Notes: generated by a model not told the origin, from the sequence alone. A stretch of 64,000 nucleotides of DNA from Firmicutes bacterium HGW-Firmicutes-1 (GCA_002841625.1 PHAG01000014.1:61995-125994), one strand, 5' to 3'; positions 18,242 to 31,696 are shown, numbered from the stretch's first letter. Program-made: numbers and translations.

Positions 18242-18313
18242 AGCCGATTTTCTTAACAACTGGAAAAGCGGCAGGTAGATACCAAGTATTATATCTCCGC
18301 GCAGCCGATTTTC
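18242..18313 (-). repeat. REP-like repeat, two units flush with the guaB stop codon
   Basis: Read on the minus strand, GAAAATCGGCT starts at 18313, the base after the guaB TAG. TGCCGCTTTTC follows 40 bases later, and a second GAAAATCGGCTACGCA begins at 18252. The two cores form the imperfect palindrome also seen at 41.2 kb and 46.8 kb. Confidence 0.8.
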
Positions 18314-20903
<2,590 letters not shown>

Positions 20904-20937
20904 AACCATACATCCTTTCAAATAGTTTTCTTATTAT

Positions 20938-20966
20938 ATTATATCTGAAAGACAATGTCGTTACAA
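20938..20966 (-). promoter_or_regulatory. Putative promoter of the HD-GYP gene
   Basis: TTGTAA (20961-20966), 17 bases, TATAAT (20938-20943), about 30 bases before the start codon. Confidence 0.65.
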
Positions 20967-20978
20967 GAGAATAAAATT

Positions 20979-21025
20979 AAATAAAATAAGACGTTGGCAA
21001 TATTTTGCTACGTCTCATTTTATTT
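20979..21025 (-). terminator. Intrinsic terminator of groESL
   Basis: AAATAAAATGAGACG pairs with CGTCTTATTTTATTT (15 bp, one G-U) around a 17-base loop, right after groEL. Confidence 0.85.
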
Positions 21026-21058
21026 ATGGTAATCAAATAATATTTAAGGAATATATAT

Positions 21059-22693
<1,635 letters not shown>

Positions 22694-22715
22694 TTACCTC
22701 CATAAAAAATCTTTA

Positions 22716-23000
22716 TTATTCAACAATTGCAAGAATGTCACCTTGCTTAACAATTATAAAGTCATCGCCTTCTAGTTTTACTTCTGTACCAGCATATTTT
22801 GAATAAATTACTTTGTCACCAGTTTTTACTTGCATAGTAATTTCTTTACCCTCAACCATGCCACCTGGACCCACAGCAATTACTTCTGCTTGTTGAGGTT
22901 TTTCTTTCGCTTGGTTTGGTATTACAATACCTGATTTTGTTGTTTCTTCAGCTTCAAGTTGTTTAAGTACAACTCTGTCTAATAATGGTACTAATTTCAT
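22716..23000 (-). CDS. groES: Co-chaperonin GroES
   Basis: This 94-residue lid of the GroEL folding chamber begins with the canonical KLVPLLDRVVLKQ. It has the mobile loop region around EEETTKSGIVIP and the roof hairpin near GPGG. The ATG at 23000 follows AAGGAGG. It is the first gene of the groESL operon, with a CIRCE operator 39 bases upstream. Confidence 0.98.
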   Translation of the reverse strand: MKLVPLLDRVVLKQLEAEETTKSGIVIPNQAKEKPQQAEVIAVGPGGMVEGKEITMQVKTGDKVIYSKYAGTEVKLEGDDFIIVKQGDILAIVE

Positions 23001-23038
23001 AAGTCAACCTCCTTATTATTGGTTATGTTTTCCTGTTG

Positions 23039-23065
23039 TTAGCACTCTCTTGTGCCGAGTGCTAA
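23039..23065 (-). promoter_or_regulatory. CIRCE operator (HrcA binding site) of groESL
   Basis: TTAGCACTC, nine bases, GAGTGCTAA is the exact CIRCE consensus. HrcA repression of groESL through it is well established in Firmicutes. It starts about four bases after the predicted transcription start. Confidence 0.97.
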
Positions 23066-23075
23066 CTCAAGGTAT

Positions 23076-23104
23076 ATCTTATTAAATTCGTTTGCAATAT
23101 GCAA
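23076..23104 (-). promoter_or_regulatory. Promoter of groESL
   Basis: TTGCAT (23099-23104), 17 bases, TAAGAT (23076-23081), directly upstream of CIRCE. A slightly shifted TTGCAA/TATACC pair is an alternative. Confidence 0.6.
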
Positions 23105-23176
23105 ACCTATTCAATAGCTATTACAACTAATTATATCCATTTATCTCCATTTATCTCACTCATGCTTAATTTTTCT

Positions 23177-24025
23177 TCATTTTCCTATTTTATTGTCTCT
23201 CGCATGATAAAATAAATATTGCTGTGCAAAACCTGCAAATTCACCAAAATAGTTTTTAGCAAATTCTTGAATTTTATCCATTTTTATTGTTTCCTGGAAA
23301 TAATAGTATTCCACGATTCTTTTAACCCATACATCTGTTGGAAAAACTTCGTATCTGCAATACCCAAATAACAATACACAATCTGCAATTTTGTCCCCTA
23401 CGCCTTTAATTGACTTGAGAATCGTTTTTGCTTCTTCATAGGGTAGAGCTTCCAATTTTTCAAGTACTATAGTACCTTCTGTAATATGTCGAACTGCATC
23501 CATGATATAGGTCGCTCTAAATCCTGTCTTTAAATCCTTGAGTTCTTCTTCTGTTGCGTCCTTAAGTTGGCTCGGAGTAGGAAAGGTATAATACTTAACC
23601 CCTAGGTATTCTCCCATATAATTTCCATACTTTATTGATAAGGCTTCGATTAGCTTTTTAATATGTGGAATTTGCTTTGTTTGAGACAAGATAAATGAAA
23701 TAAGCATTTCCCAAGGGTCTTGTTTGAGTAGTCTTATGCCATGTTTCTCTGTTACAGCAGCCTTTAAGAAGGCATCCTTCTGGGCTAACAGGTTTTTAAT
23801 AGCGCTATAATCTCTTTCTAGGTCAAAATAATTCTTCCAATTACTATTAAAGTCATCTTCCGAGCAATGAAAGGTGATTTGATCTTCTTCCTGTTTAACA
23901 CGTAATAGCTTATTTTTCGCAATTATAATATATTCTTTTTCTGCTAGTTTATAAAATCTAAAACACTGACCGCATTCAAGTATTTGTTCAATGCAAAAAT
24001 CGTTAAGCGTTAATACTACGTTCAC
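23177..24025 (-). CDS. OGG1-like 8-oxoguanine DNA glycosylase/lyase
   Basis: This 282-residue base-excision repair enzyme should remove oxidised guanine. The N-terminal OGG domain contains LECGQCFRF. The helix-hairpin-helix GPD region is KSIKGVGDKIADCVLLFG with the catalytic Lys near 212 and the Asp near 231 (FPTDVWVKR). This layout matches OGG1/AlkA-like proteins common in clostridia. It is a single gene between groESL and the DUF2225 gene. An AlkA-like alkylbase specificity cannot be excluded, but the Lys-plus-Asp pair favours a bifunctional oxidised-base enzyme. Confidence 0.88.
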   Translation of the reverse strand: MNVVLTLNDFCIEQILECGQCFRFYKLAEKEYIIIAKNKLLRVKQEEDQITFHCSEDDFNSNWKNYFDLERDYSAIKNLLAQKDAFLKAAVTEKHGIRLLKQDPWEMLISFILSQTKQIPHIKKLIEALSIKYGNYMGEYLGVKYYTFPTPSQLKDATEEELKDLKTGFRATYIMDAVRHITEGTIVLEKLEALPYEEAKTILKSIKGVGDKIADCVLLFGYCRYEVFPTDVWVKRIVEYYYFQETIKMDKIQEFAKNYFGEFAGFAQQYLFYHARDNKIGK

Positions 24026-24107
24026 CTAATCTTCACCTCTCTCTATTGTAAGCTAATTGTTTCACTAACATTCCTTTTTTATAACTAATTCGTTTCTTAC
24101 CTGTTTA

Positions 24108-24192
24108 AGAACAAAGCGCTTGTCAGCGCGTTACATAATAATTTATGCTATCCAACGCTTTGTTCTATGCTTCGTGGAAAGTAGAACTTTCC
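24108..24192. repeat. Structured inverted-repeat element between ogg-like and DUF2225 genes
   Basis: AGAACAAAGCG (24108-24118) and CGCTTTGTTCT (24156-24166) are perfect 11-bp arms around a 37-base loop. A second perfect hairpin, GGAAAGT-AGA-ACTTTCC, follows immediately. The order of parts resembles the REP-like family (see the copy at 41.2 kb), so this may be a diverged member. Confidence 0.6.
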
Positions 24193-24200
24193 TACTGGAT

Positions 24201-24228
24201 AAAAAAAGTGCCTTAGTTGGCACCTTTT
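24201..24228 (-). terminator. Terminator overlapping the 3' end of the DUF2225 gene
   Basis: AAAGGTGCC, loop AACTAA, GGCACTTTTTTT. The stop codon TAA at 24213-24215 lies inside the loop, so the hairpin is made largely of coding sequence. Confidence 0.85.
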
Positions 24229-25046
24229 GCTTGCTTGATTAATAGCTTTGACTCTAAAGCTCTATCCTTTAATCTTCTACTTGCTGATTTTGAAACCATT
24301 ACTTCTGATATCCACTTAAGTGCATCCTCATATAGTCCAACTCTTCTTGATAACTCACCTATTAAAAACTTAACTGTAAGTTCATCAAGTCCCATTGTTG
24401 GAAATTTCTCCTGATGATGAGCTATTTTAAAACCTTCTAAGGCATGTTCAAGAAATGTCTTTTCACTAAGTTGATATTCTTCAATTTTTTTAGCATCACA
24501 ATTTTTTTCTTGTTCTAAATAACCTCTATATAACCAAGCTATCTTTAGGCAAAGAAAAGCCTTCTCACAATCACTAACCTCTATTACTATAGCGTCTAAT
24601 AATGCTAGCTTATATCTTTCTATTGCTATTTCATAGTTGTAAACATCCGGATAATCTCGGCCAACAAATTGATGAGATATATTTGTCTTAATTAATTCTA
24701 TATTTTTTGGAGTAATTGATAAGAATCTTTTCTTAAGTGCTGCATACCCACAAGTATTGCAAACAGCAACTTCATACAAAGACGGATCAACCACATCGTA
24801 TATTGGTCGTAAGTCTAAATCTGTTTTAACTAATCTTATTTTTCCTGATTTAATTGTTCTAAACAACACTTCACTACCGCATACAGGGCACTTAATCTTA
24901 GCAAAATAGAGAATGCTTTCTATTTCAAATTTTTTTTCTTTCTGAATAATTTGAGGTTCTTGAAGTTTCTTTTCCGCTTCAAATACTTGAAACTTTTCTG
25001 TACTTCCAAGGCCAAGATTTGCTAAATCAGAAAATATATCTGCCAA
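24213..25046 (-). CDS. DUF2225 family protein
   Basis: This 277-residue cytoplasmic protein has an N-terminal zinc-ribbon-like pair (KCPVCGSE and CNTCGYAALKKRF), followed by an all-helical region with TPR-like features, as in DUF2225 proteins. The start is taken as the TTG at 25046 because AGAGGTGATAATA precedes it and the sequence then begins LADIFSDLANLG. Longer reading would overlap glnS. It lies 22 bases after glnS, so it is probably co-transcribed. The function is unknown. Confidence 0.85.
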   Translation of the reverse strand: MADIFSDLANLGLGSTEKFQVFEAEKKLQEPQIIQKEKKFEIESILYFAKIKCPVCGSEVLFRTIKSGKIRLVKTDLDLRPIYDVVDPSLYEVAVCNTCGYAALKKRFLSITPKNIELIKTNISHQFVGRDYPDVYNYEIAIERYKLALLDAIVIEVSDCEKAFLCLKIAWLYRGYLEQEKNCDAKKIEEYQLSEKTFLEHALEGFKIAHHQEKFPTMGLDELTVKFLIGELSRRVGLYEDALKWISEVMVSKSASRRLKDRALESKLLIKQAKGAN

Positions 25047-25068
25047 TATTATCACCTCTTTTGCATAC

Positions 25069-26733
25069 TTAGTCTGTTTTATAAGAATTCTTAAGTGAAA
25101 CGATTCTATTAAAAACGATATGGTTTTCACTCGTTTCTTTTGAATCAACAGCAAAATAGCCATGTCTTAAAAACTGAAAACGTTCTCCAATTACAGCCTC
25201 TTTTAATGCTGCTTCAGCAAAACAATTGCTAATGATGTGCAAGGATTTTTCATTAATAATGAATTCTTCAGGTTGTGCTTCCACCTCAACAAATAAATGA
25301 TCGTATAATCTCACCTCAACTTGTATTGATTCTGAAGCACTTACCCAATGAAGAGTTCCCTTTACTTTTCTTTCGGAAAAACCAGTGCCACTTTTTGTCT
25401 TTTGATCATAAGTACATCTTAACTCTATTATTTCACCATTGTTATCTTTAATGACTTCTTCACATTTAATAAAGTAGGCATGTTTCAATCTTACCTCATT
25501 ACCTGGAAACAACCTGAAATATTTTTTTGGAGGATTCTCCATAAAATCATCACGTTCAATATAAATTTCTCTCGTAAATGGCACCTTATGATTGCCTAAT
25601 GCTTCATTATCCTGATTATTTTCAACATCTAGCCATTCAACTTCGCCTTCAGGATAATTCGTAATCACTACCTTAAGCGGATCTAATACCGCCATCATAC
25701 GCTTTGCTTTTAGCTTGAGGTCTTCTCTTACACAATATTCTAGCATTGCAACATCTACAGTACTTTTACTCTTCGCAATACCAATTAAATCACAAAAATT
25801 TCGAATAGATTCTGGTGTATATCCTTTTCTTCTAAGCCCAGATATAGTTGGCATTCTTGGATCATCCCAGCCATCTACCAAGCCTTCTTCTACCAAAGCT
25901 CTAAGCTTTCTTTTACTTGTTACAGTATTCGTAAGTTCTAAACGTGCAAATTCTATTTGCCTTGGAGGATTAGGCCATTCTAATTGCTCTAGTATCCAAT
26001 TATATAAAGGCCTATGATCTTCAAATTCTAAAGAACATAAGGAATGTGTTATGTTTTCAATTGCATCCTCAATTGGATGTGCATAATCGTACATTGGATA
26101 GATACACCACTCATCACCAGTTGTATGATGTGTTACATGAGCTATTCTATAAATAACTGGATCTCTCATATTGATATTTGGAGAGGTCATGTCAATTTTA
26201 AGCCTAAGAACTCTTGTTCCATCTTCAAATTCACCAGTCTTCATTCTCTCAAATAAATCTAAATTTTCCTCAATAGAACGGGTTCTATAAGGACTTTCTT
26301 GTCCAGATTCAGTCAATGTACCTCTATAATTTCTTATTTCCTCTGCTGATAAATCACAAATATATGCCTTACTCTTCTTAATGAGCTCGACAGCACATTC
26401 ATAAAGCTTTGCAAAATAGCTAGAAGCATAATACAGTCTGTCTTCCCAATCAAAGCCTAACCACTTAACATCCTCCATAATAGACTCAACATATTCAATG
26501 TCTTCTTTCGTTGGATTTGTATCGTCAAACCTTAAATTACATAAACCATTGTATTTTTCTGCTGTTCCAAAATCTATACAAATAGCTTTAGCATGTCCTA
26601 TATGCATATATCCATTAGGTTCAGGAGGAAATCTTGTATGAACCTTTGAATATATACCATCCTTTAAATCTTGATCAATAAAATTTTCAATGAAATTCTT
26701 TGAAACCTTTTCTTCGGATTGCTCAATTGCCAT
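25069..26733 (-). CDS. glnS: Glutamine-tRNA ligase
   Basis: GlnRS charges tRNA-Gln with glutamine. The class I signature is [16 protein letters not shown]. The second signature is in [12 protein letters not shown], and the anticodon-binding beta-barrels fill the C-terminal half. At about 554 residues it matches E. coli GlnRS. The ATG at 26733 is chosen because GGAG lies 9 bases upstream; an earlier GTG would sit on the ribosome binding site. Most Firmicutes lack this enzyme and use GatCAB, so it is a notable gene here. A 145-base leader separates it from its predicted promoter. Confidence 0.96.
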   Translation of the reverse strand: MAIEQSEEKVSKNFIENFIDQDLKDGIYSKVHTRFPPEPNGYMHIGHAKAICIDFGTAEKYNGLCNLRFDDTNPTKEDIEYVESIMEDVKWLGFDWEDRLYYASSYFAKLYECAVELIKKSKAYICDLSAEEIRNYRGTLTESGQESPYRTRSIEENLDLFERMKTGEFEDGTRVLRLKIDMTSPNINMRDPVIYRIAHVTHHTTGDEWCIYPMYDYAHPIEDAIENITHSLCSLEFEDHRPLYNWILEQLEWPNPPRQIEFARLELTNTVTSKRKLRALVEEGLVDGWDDPRMPTISGLRRKGYTPESIRNFCDLIGIAKSKSTVDVAMLEYCVREDLKLKAKRMMAVLDPLKVVITNYPEGEVEWLDVENNQDNEALGNHKVPFTREIYIERDDFMENPPKKYFRLFPGNEVRLKHAYFIKCEEVIKDNNGEIIELRCTYDQKTKSGTGFSERKVKGTLHWVSASESIQVEVRLYDHLFVEVEAQPEEFIINEKSLHIISNCFAEAALKEAVIGERFQFLRHGYFAVDSKETSENHIVFNRIVSLKNSYKTD

Positions 26734-26884
26734 TCTAATTCGCTCCTTAAATATCACTATTTATGAAATATGATTCATTGCTCTCTAAAAATCATCACTT
26801 CTTTATAATTCCCCAGATGTCCTTTGGTCTTATCATATAAAAATTGTCAATACTTTATGCACTATACTTCCGTTTCGTCATATT

Positions 26885-26913
26885 ATAATAGCACATTTCA
26901 CCTTATGTTTCAA
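26885..26913 (-). promoter_or_regulatory. Putative promoter of glnS
   Basis: TTGAAA (26908-26913), 17 bases, TATTAT (26885-26890). It gives an untranslated leader of about 145 bases in which I see no T-box motif. Confidence 0.5.
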
Positions 26914-26941
26914 AGGTTTTTGAATGTTCTAAATTGTTATT

Positions 26942-26965
26942 AAGAGAAAGAGCCTAAAAGGCTCT
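26942..26965 (-). terminator. Terminator of the small zinc-ribbon gene
   Basis: AGAGCC, loop TTTTA, GGCTCT then TTTCTCTT. It begins at the stop codon of the 26964-27179 gene. Confidence 0.75.
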
Positions 26966-27179
26966 ATTGAATATCTGCTTTATAATGTTCATATGCTTTC
27001 ACATCCGCAAACTTATGTATATAACCACAGTCTAAACATATATAATTTGATGTATAGAAATCTGATGGTTTTTTTAATTCCAGTTCTTTCACAAGTAAAA
27101 CCACATTTTTAGTTGGCCTTCCCTTCTCTAATCGATTGCTTCCACAAAATAAACATTTACGTTTCTTTAGTTTATCCAT
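26964..27179 (-). CDS. Small zinc-ribbon protein, unknown function
   Basis: This 71-residue protein has a CLFCGS pair near residue 9 and CLDCGY near residue 48, the spacing of a zinc ribbon. The rest is charged and has no membrane segment. It starts at an ATG preceded by GGGGAGG and ends right at a terminator, so it is likely a real single gene. I do not recognise a named family. Confidence 0.75.
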   Translation of the reverse strand: MDKLKKRKCLFCGSNRLEKGRPTKNVVLLVKELELKKPSDFYTSNYICLDCGYIHKFADVKAYEHYKADIQ

Positions 27180-27250
27180 AATACGTATACCTCCCCAGTA
27201 AGTAAAATAACGAAACTAAAATTATAAGTTTTATTTTACCATCTATAAGG

Positions 27251-28606
27251 CTATTTGTCAAAATTTGACTCTTTAACGATTCCACCTTCTTCTAGCTTTT
27301 CATCTGGTGATAGAATGACCTTTTCTCCTATCATAAGACCACTTATAATTTCAACTTGCCTTTCACTTTCAACACCCTTCTCCACTGCTCTGAGTGCCGC
27401 TACTCCTTTTTCAATTACAAAAACATGGTCTTTTCCTTCAATTTGGAACATAGCATTTTCAGGTATTAATAGAGCCTTTTCTTTCTTATCTATTATTATC
27501 TTAACATCCAAATCATAACCTGGTCTTAAGCTCTGTAACTTATCTTCAATTTTGATTTCTGCTTTAATTCTTTTTTGTTCAACGCCTAAGTCTGATATTT
27601 TACTGAAGGCTTGTGGATATATTTTTATTACTGTTCCTTTTACATCTAAAATACCTAAATCACTGTTCTCAATTTTTACCGGTGAACCTTCGGAAATGCT
27701 ACCAATATCTTCTATCAATACATCACTTTCAATATATAATTCTCCTAAATATCCCATTTCAATAATCGCTGTGCCTGGTTGGACAAAGCTGCCGATACTT
27801 ATGTTTTTAGAAAATATTGTACCATCGAAAGGTGCGGTAAAAGCAAAATCACCTTCATTGCTCTTTAAGGCTTCAATTTGAAGATCCAACTGTAGTAGTT
27901 GTGCTTCGAATCGGTTTGAAATATTAGAAGATATTGGCTTTCTAGATAATTCCAAATCCAATTTAACCTTTTCGATTTCTGTTTGTTCTGATTCAAATTT
28001 AAGCAAGAGATCTTGATAAGCTTGAGCACTAATGATTCCTTCATCTAATAATTCCTTTTGACTATTTAAAACTCGATTTGACTCCTCAAGCTTTTTTTCC
28101 AGATCTGAAAGTACTAGTTCTAATTTTTTAATTTGTGTTTCATCAACTGGTTTAAGTGCATCTCTGTACTCTGCTCTAACCGCAGTTTTCTGTGCTTCTA
28201 AAATGCGAATATCTCTTTCCTGATCTTCACTATCTAATCTAACCAATACTTCACCTTTTTTTACTTCATCTCCAACTTCAATGAAAACCTCCATTACCTT
28301 TCCAGATAAATTTGCATATACTGTCTCCTGTTGTCTAACCATTACTGTGCCTAGTTCTTCAACGTACTTTTCTATACTACCTTCATAAACCTCATAAGCC
28401 TCTACCTCAAGAGCGGAATTTTTGGATTGCGCAAAATAACCAATGATCCCTAGTACAGTTATTATGCAAATGATACCGATGATTTTTTTCATACTTTTCA
28501 TTTTCTTTATTGGTTTTGTTTTTTTCATATTATCCAAACTTTTCTTATCCTTGTTTTCCATTTTTTCCATGCTTTTCATTTTTTCAGTCTTTTTAAGCCT
28601 TTTCAT
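27251..28606 (-). CDS. HlyD/MacA-type efflux adaptor with a Lys/Met-rich N-terminus
   Basis: This 451-residue adaptor has a membrane anchor at about residues 40-58 (IIGIICIITVLGIIGYF), lipoyl-type halves, a long coiled-coil hairpin (about 130-245) and beta-barrel domains. Before the anchor there are about 39 residues made almost only of Lys, Met, Glu and Asn in irregular repeats (KKMKSM occurs at the end). AAGGA lies 11 bases before the ATG at 28606, and no better site precedes the Met at residue 39, so the extension is probably translated. It is the last gene of the TetR-controlled exporter operon. Confidence 0.88.
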   Translation of the reverse strand: MKRLKKTEKMKSMEKMENKDKKSLDNMKKTKPIKKMKSMKKIIGIICIITVLGIIGYFAQSKNSALEVEAYEVYEGSIEKYVEELGTVMVRQQETVYANLSGKVMEVFIEVGDEVKKGEVLVRLDSEDQERDIRILEAQKTAVRAEYRDALKPVDETQIKKLELVLSDLEKKLEESNRVLNSQKELLDEGIISAQAYQDLLLKFESEQTEIEKVKLDLELSRKPISSNISNRFEAQLLQLDLQIEALKSNEGDFAFTAPFDGTIFSKNISIGSFVQPGTAIIEMGYLGELYIESDVLIEDIGSISEGSPVKIENSDLGILDVKGTVIKIYPQAFSKISDLGVEQKRIKAEIKIEDKLQSLRPGYDLDVKIIIDKKEKALLIPENAMFQIEGKDHVFVIEKGVAALRAVEKGVESERQVEIISGLMIGEKVILSPDEKLEEGGIVKESNFDK

Positions 28607-28625
28607 GATTTTTCACATCCTTCAA

Positions 28626-30989
28626 TTAAGATATTCTATTTTTCAAAGCATCTAAAAAGTTCAATCGATAAATCTTTCTTATTGTAGCAAGCTGTGCTAT
28701 TACTACAAAAGATAAGGTTGCGATTGCAGTTACAACATAACTACTATTTTCAATGATAAGTGGAATGGTTACCATTTCCATAGCCAAAGAGGATATCATT
28801 CCCTTACACATGCTATAGCCTAAAGGCATTCCAATCAATATGCCAAAGAAAGCCATTAAACCATTTTCCCTACTAACCATTTTATAAATTTCTTTCTTAT
28901 CAAAACCCAAAACTCTTAGTGAAGAAAATTCCATCACTCTTTCACTAATGCTTATAACATTAACATTGTACACGATTGCAAATCCAAGTATACCACCAAA
29001 TATCATCATTACACCTACGGAATAGATCATGGTATCCATAAATTCCAGAAAACTGTTTTTCATATCTTCAATGGATTGTACCTGCTTAATGTTCTTCACA
29101 TCTTTAAGCTTAGTTACTACCTCATCCTCTGAATCAAGCAACACTCCTGTTATTAAGCCCTTTTCGCCAATATGTGTATTCATTGTATCAATTGTCATAT
29201 AGGCATTCGTACCTAAATACTGCTTAACTATACCTTTTACATTTATGTATGTATCCTCTCCATTTGGTAAAAAGCTCTTCATAAGAATATCATCACCAAC
29301 CTCAACTCCAAGGGTTGTAGCAAGTCTATCTGCTAATAAAACCCCATCTCTTGGCAAAAATATTTTTTCTCCAGACATGTTTTCAAAGTGGTAAAAGTTT
29401 GTATTCTCAGGTAAAGCAATGATACTAACTGCTTTCTTTTTCCAACCATTGACAAGCTCAAAAGGTATCTCTGTTTTAGGTTCGATGGTATCTACATCAA
29501 TCAATTGTCTCACTTCTCTGATTACCGAATCATCCATTGGTCCACTAAAATCAATATTATAACCCATAGTCTGATACTCACCGTACTGGAGCAAAAAAAT
29601 ATTCGTCCAAACTGTTGACATGAATATAGGTACCATTGTGATTGAATAAGTTAATGCAATACCAAGAATTAAAAAAATAGCCCTCTTTTTTTTCCTGAGA
29701 ATGTTTCTAATTACCATTTTCCAGCTAAAAGAAATTCTGTTCCAGATAAATTTGATTTTCTCCAACCATATTCTATGCCCAACCTTAGGTGCCTCTGGTT
29801 GCATTGCACTTGCTGGCAAAATCTTAAGAACACTTCTTGCTCCAATTAATCCAGAAGCTATACAAAACACACTAGTCAATAAAATTCCATACACAAAGTA
29901 TTTTTCATATAGTGCCATTTCAAACATTGGGATATTCATATACATAATATATAGATTCGTAAAGGCTGCTGACATCGGTATGCTTAATACCATTCCTATC
30001 ATTGATCCAAGTAGCCCAATCACAAGTGAAAACTTAGTATAATGCATAAGAATGCTTAAATTGTTATAACCAAGTGCTTTCATCACCCCAATTGACATTC
30101 TATCGTTTTTCACTATTCTTGAAAGCATTATGTTAATAATAATTGCAGCAACAATAAGAAACAGCAACGTAATAGATGTAGCCATAGTTTCTAATTGCGC
30201 TACCTCTTGCATCATCATACTGTGACTTAATTGATTTTCTCGCTTCACGATACGCTTTACACCATATCGGTCTAATTGATCCTCAATCTCATCAACAATG
30301 CCATCCACACGTTTGGCATATTCTGGATTTATTTTAATCATGATTTCATTGTAGCTGCCCTGATATCCTAATGTAGTTTGAGCAAAATCTTCAGTAACGT
30401 AAAGAATTCCAAATTGTTCTGGCGCTGGTAACAAGGTTTGTTCATTTTCCATTAAATAAATATACTCTGGGCTACCCACGATACTGATTACATCTAAAGG
30501 ATATTCTCGTCCAGAAATATAGGGACGTACCTTGTCTCCTACCTTAATACCTCTTGCATCGGAAAATTGTTGTAAAACAGCAGCTTTCTTAGCGTTGTTT
30601 TGTAGTTCCTTTCCCTCAGCTATATATAAATTATTAATCTTTTTTTCTTCATTGGGCATGGATACAATACGTACTCTAACTTTTTCTTTTGGATCTTCCA
30701 CTCTTAACGGAACATCAGCACTTATTCTTCCTTGTACTGATTCAATACCCTCTATCGTATATAGATGATCAATTGCCGTCTTAGGCACACGTACAACCTC
30801 AATAAAAATGTCACCAAAATTTGTCACTTCATAATAGTGGTAAATGGAATTGTACAAATTATCTGACACCATATTAAAAGATACATAAATAGTTAAGGCT
30901 ATAATCACCATGATGGATATTGAAAAAAACTGCCCTTTAGAGTGCTTGATTAGTCGTAATAATCTTACATCTAGTTTCTTCATCACCAT
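28626..30989 (-). CDS. Large FtsX-type ABC permease (duplicated)
   Basis: This 787-residue permease has the eight-to-ten-helix layout of duplicated FtsX permeases. There is an N-terminal helix (about 18-38), an extracellular domain and three helices near 270-400. A second half starts near 425 with another extracellular domain, and three final helices carry SERVMEFSSLRVLGF. It partners the ATPase encoded upstream, whose stop it overlaps by 7 bases, and the adaptor downstream. Substrates of such TetR-linked systems are often toxic compounds or peptides; the one here is unknown. Confidence 0.92.
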   Translation of the reverse strand: MVMKKLDVRLLRLIKHSKGQFFSISIMVIIALTIYVSFNMVSDNLYNSIYHYYEVTNFGDIFIEVVRVPKTAIDHLYTIEGIESVQGRISADVPLRVEDPKEKVRVRIVSMPNEEKKINNLYIAEGKELQNNAKKAAVLQQFSDARGIKVGDKVRPYISGREYPLDVISIVGSPEYIYLMENEQTLLPAPEQFGILYVTEDFAQTTLGYQGSYNEIMIKINPEYAKRVDGIVDEIEDQLDRYGVKRIVKRENQLSHSMMMQEVAQLETMATSITLLFLIVAAIIINIMLSRIVKNDRMSIGVMKALGYNNLSILMHYTKFSLVIGLLGSMIGMVLSIPMSAAFTNLYIMYMNIPMFEMALYEKYFVYGILLTSVFCIASGLIGARSVLKILPASAMQPEAPKVGHRIWLEKIKFIWNRISFSWKMVIRNILRKKKRAIFLILGIALTYSITMVPIFMSTVWTNIFLLQYGEYQTMGYNIDFSGPMDDSVIREVRQLIDVDTIEPKTEIPFELVNGWKKKAVSIIALPENTNFYHFENMSGEKIFLPRDGVLLADRLATTLGVEVGDDILMKSFLPNGEDTYINVKGIVKQYLGTNAYMTIDTMNTHIGEKGLITGVLLDSEDEVVTKLKDVKNIKQVQSIEDMKNSFLEFMDTMIYSVGVMMIFGGILGFAIVYNVNVISISERVMEFSSLRVLGFDKKEIYKMVSRENGLMAFFGILIGMPLGYSMCKGMISSLAMEMVTIPLIIENSSYVVTAIATLSFVVIAQLATIRKIYRLNFLDALKNRIS

Positions 30990-31696
30990 TCAATCCCTTC
31001 TGGAGGTATCGGATTATCATTTACTTTTGTTTCAACAATTTCTCCACTTCTCATTTTAATCACACGATCCGCCATTGCTCCTATTGGCATATTATGTGTA
31101 ATAATTACAACCGTTTTTTTATATTCTTTATTAATCTTTTTAAGTAGTGCTAGTATTTTTATTCCGGTATTAAAATCTAACGCACCCGTAGGTTCATCAC
31201 AGAGCAGTAAGGACGGGTTCTTTGCAACAGCTCTTGCAATAGAAACTCTCTGTTGTTCACCACCGCTCATTTGCGCTGGAAAATGATCCATTCTATCTCC
31301 AAGGCCTACTGCCTCTAAAACTTCCTGAATATCTAATGCATCCTTGCATATTTCTGTCGCAAGTTCAACATTCTCAAGCGCTGTTAAATTGGACATCAGA
31401 TTATAAAACTGAAATACAAAGCCTATTTTTTCTCGGCGATATACTGTTAGCTTTTTGTCGTTATAATCAGTGATATCCTCATCTTCCATAATGACCTTCC
31501 CATCAGTAGGCAAATCCATACCTCCTAAAATGTTCAAAAGGGTACTTTTACCAGAGCCACTTGGACCTAAAATAACTACAAATTCGCCTTGATATAAATC
31601 TAAAGATACTTGATTTAAAGCAGCTACAGTAACTTCTCCCATTTGGTAGATTTTACTAATATTTTCAACTTTCATTAGCAGTTCTTTACTATCCAT
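30983..31696 (-). CDS. ABC transporter ATP-binding protein (LolD/MacB type)
   Basis: This 237-residue ATPase has Walker A GPSGSGKST, Q-loop FVFQFYNLM, signature MSGGEQQRVSIARA and Walker B LLLCDEPTGALD. It overlaps the TetR gene by 8 bases and the permease gene by 7, so the three are translationally coupled. It should energise the 787-residue permease. It is distinct from the ATPase at 9674, since the signature regions differ (SGGEQQ against SGGQKQ). Confidence 0.93.
   Translation of the reverse strand: MDSKELLMKVENISKIYQMGEVTVAALNQVSLDLYQGEFVVILGPSGSGKSTLLNILGGMDLPTDGKVIMEDEDITDYNDKKLTVYRREKIGFVFQFYNLMSNLTALENVELATEICKDALDIQEVLEAVGLGDRMDHFPAQMSGGEQQRVSIARAVAKNPSLLLCDEPTGALDFNTGIKILALLKKINKEYKKTVVIITHNMPIGAMADRVIKMRSGEIVETKVNDNPIPPEGIEW

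Noticed and set aside
26734..26963. T-box leader for glnS
   Set aside because: The 145-base leader lacks the T-box core (GTGGNACC-type sequence) and a terminator before the start codon.
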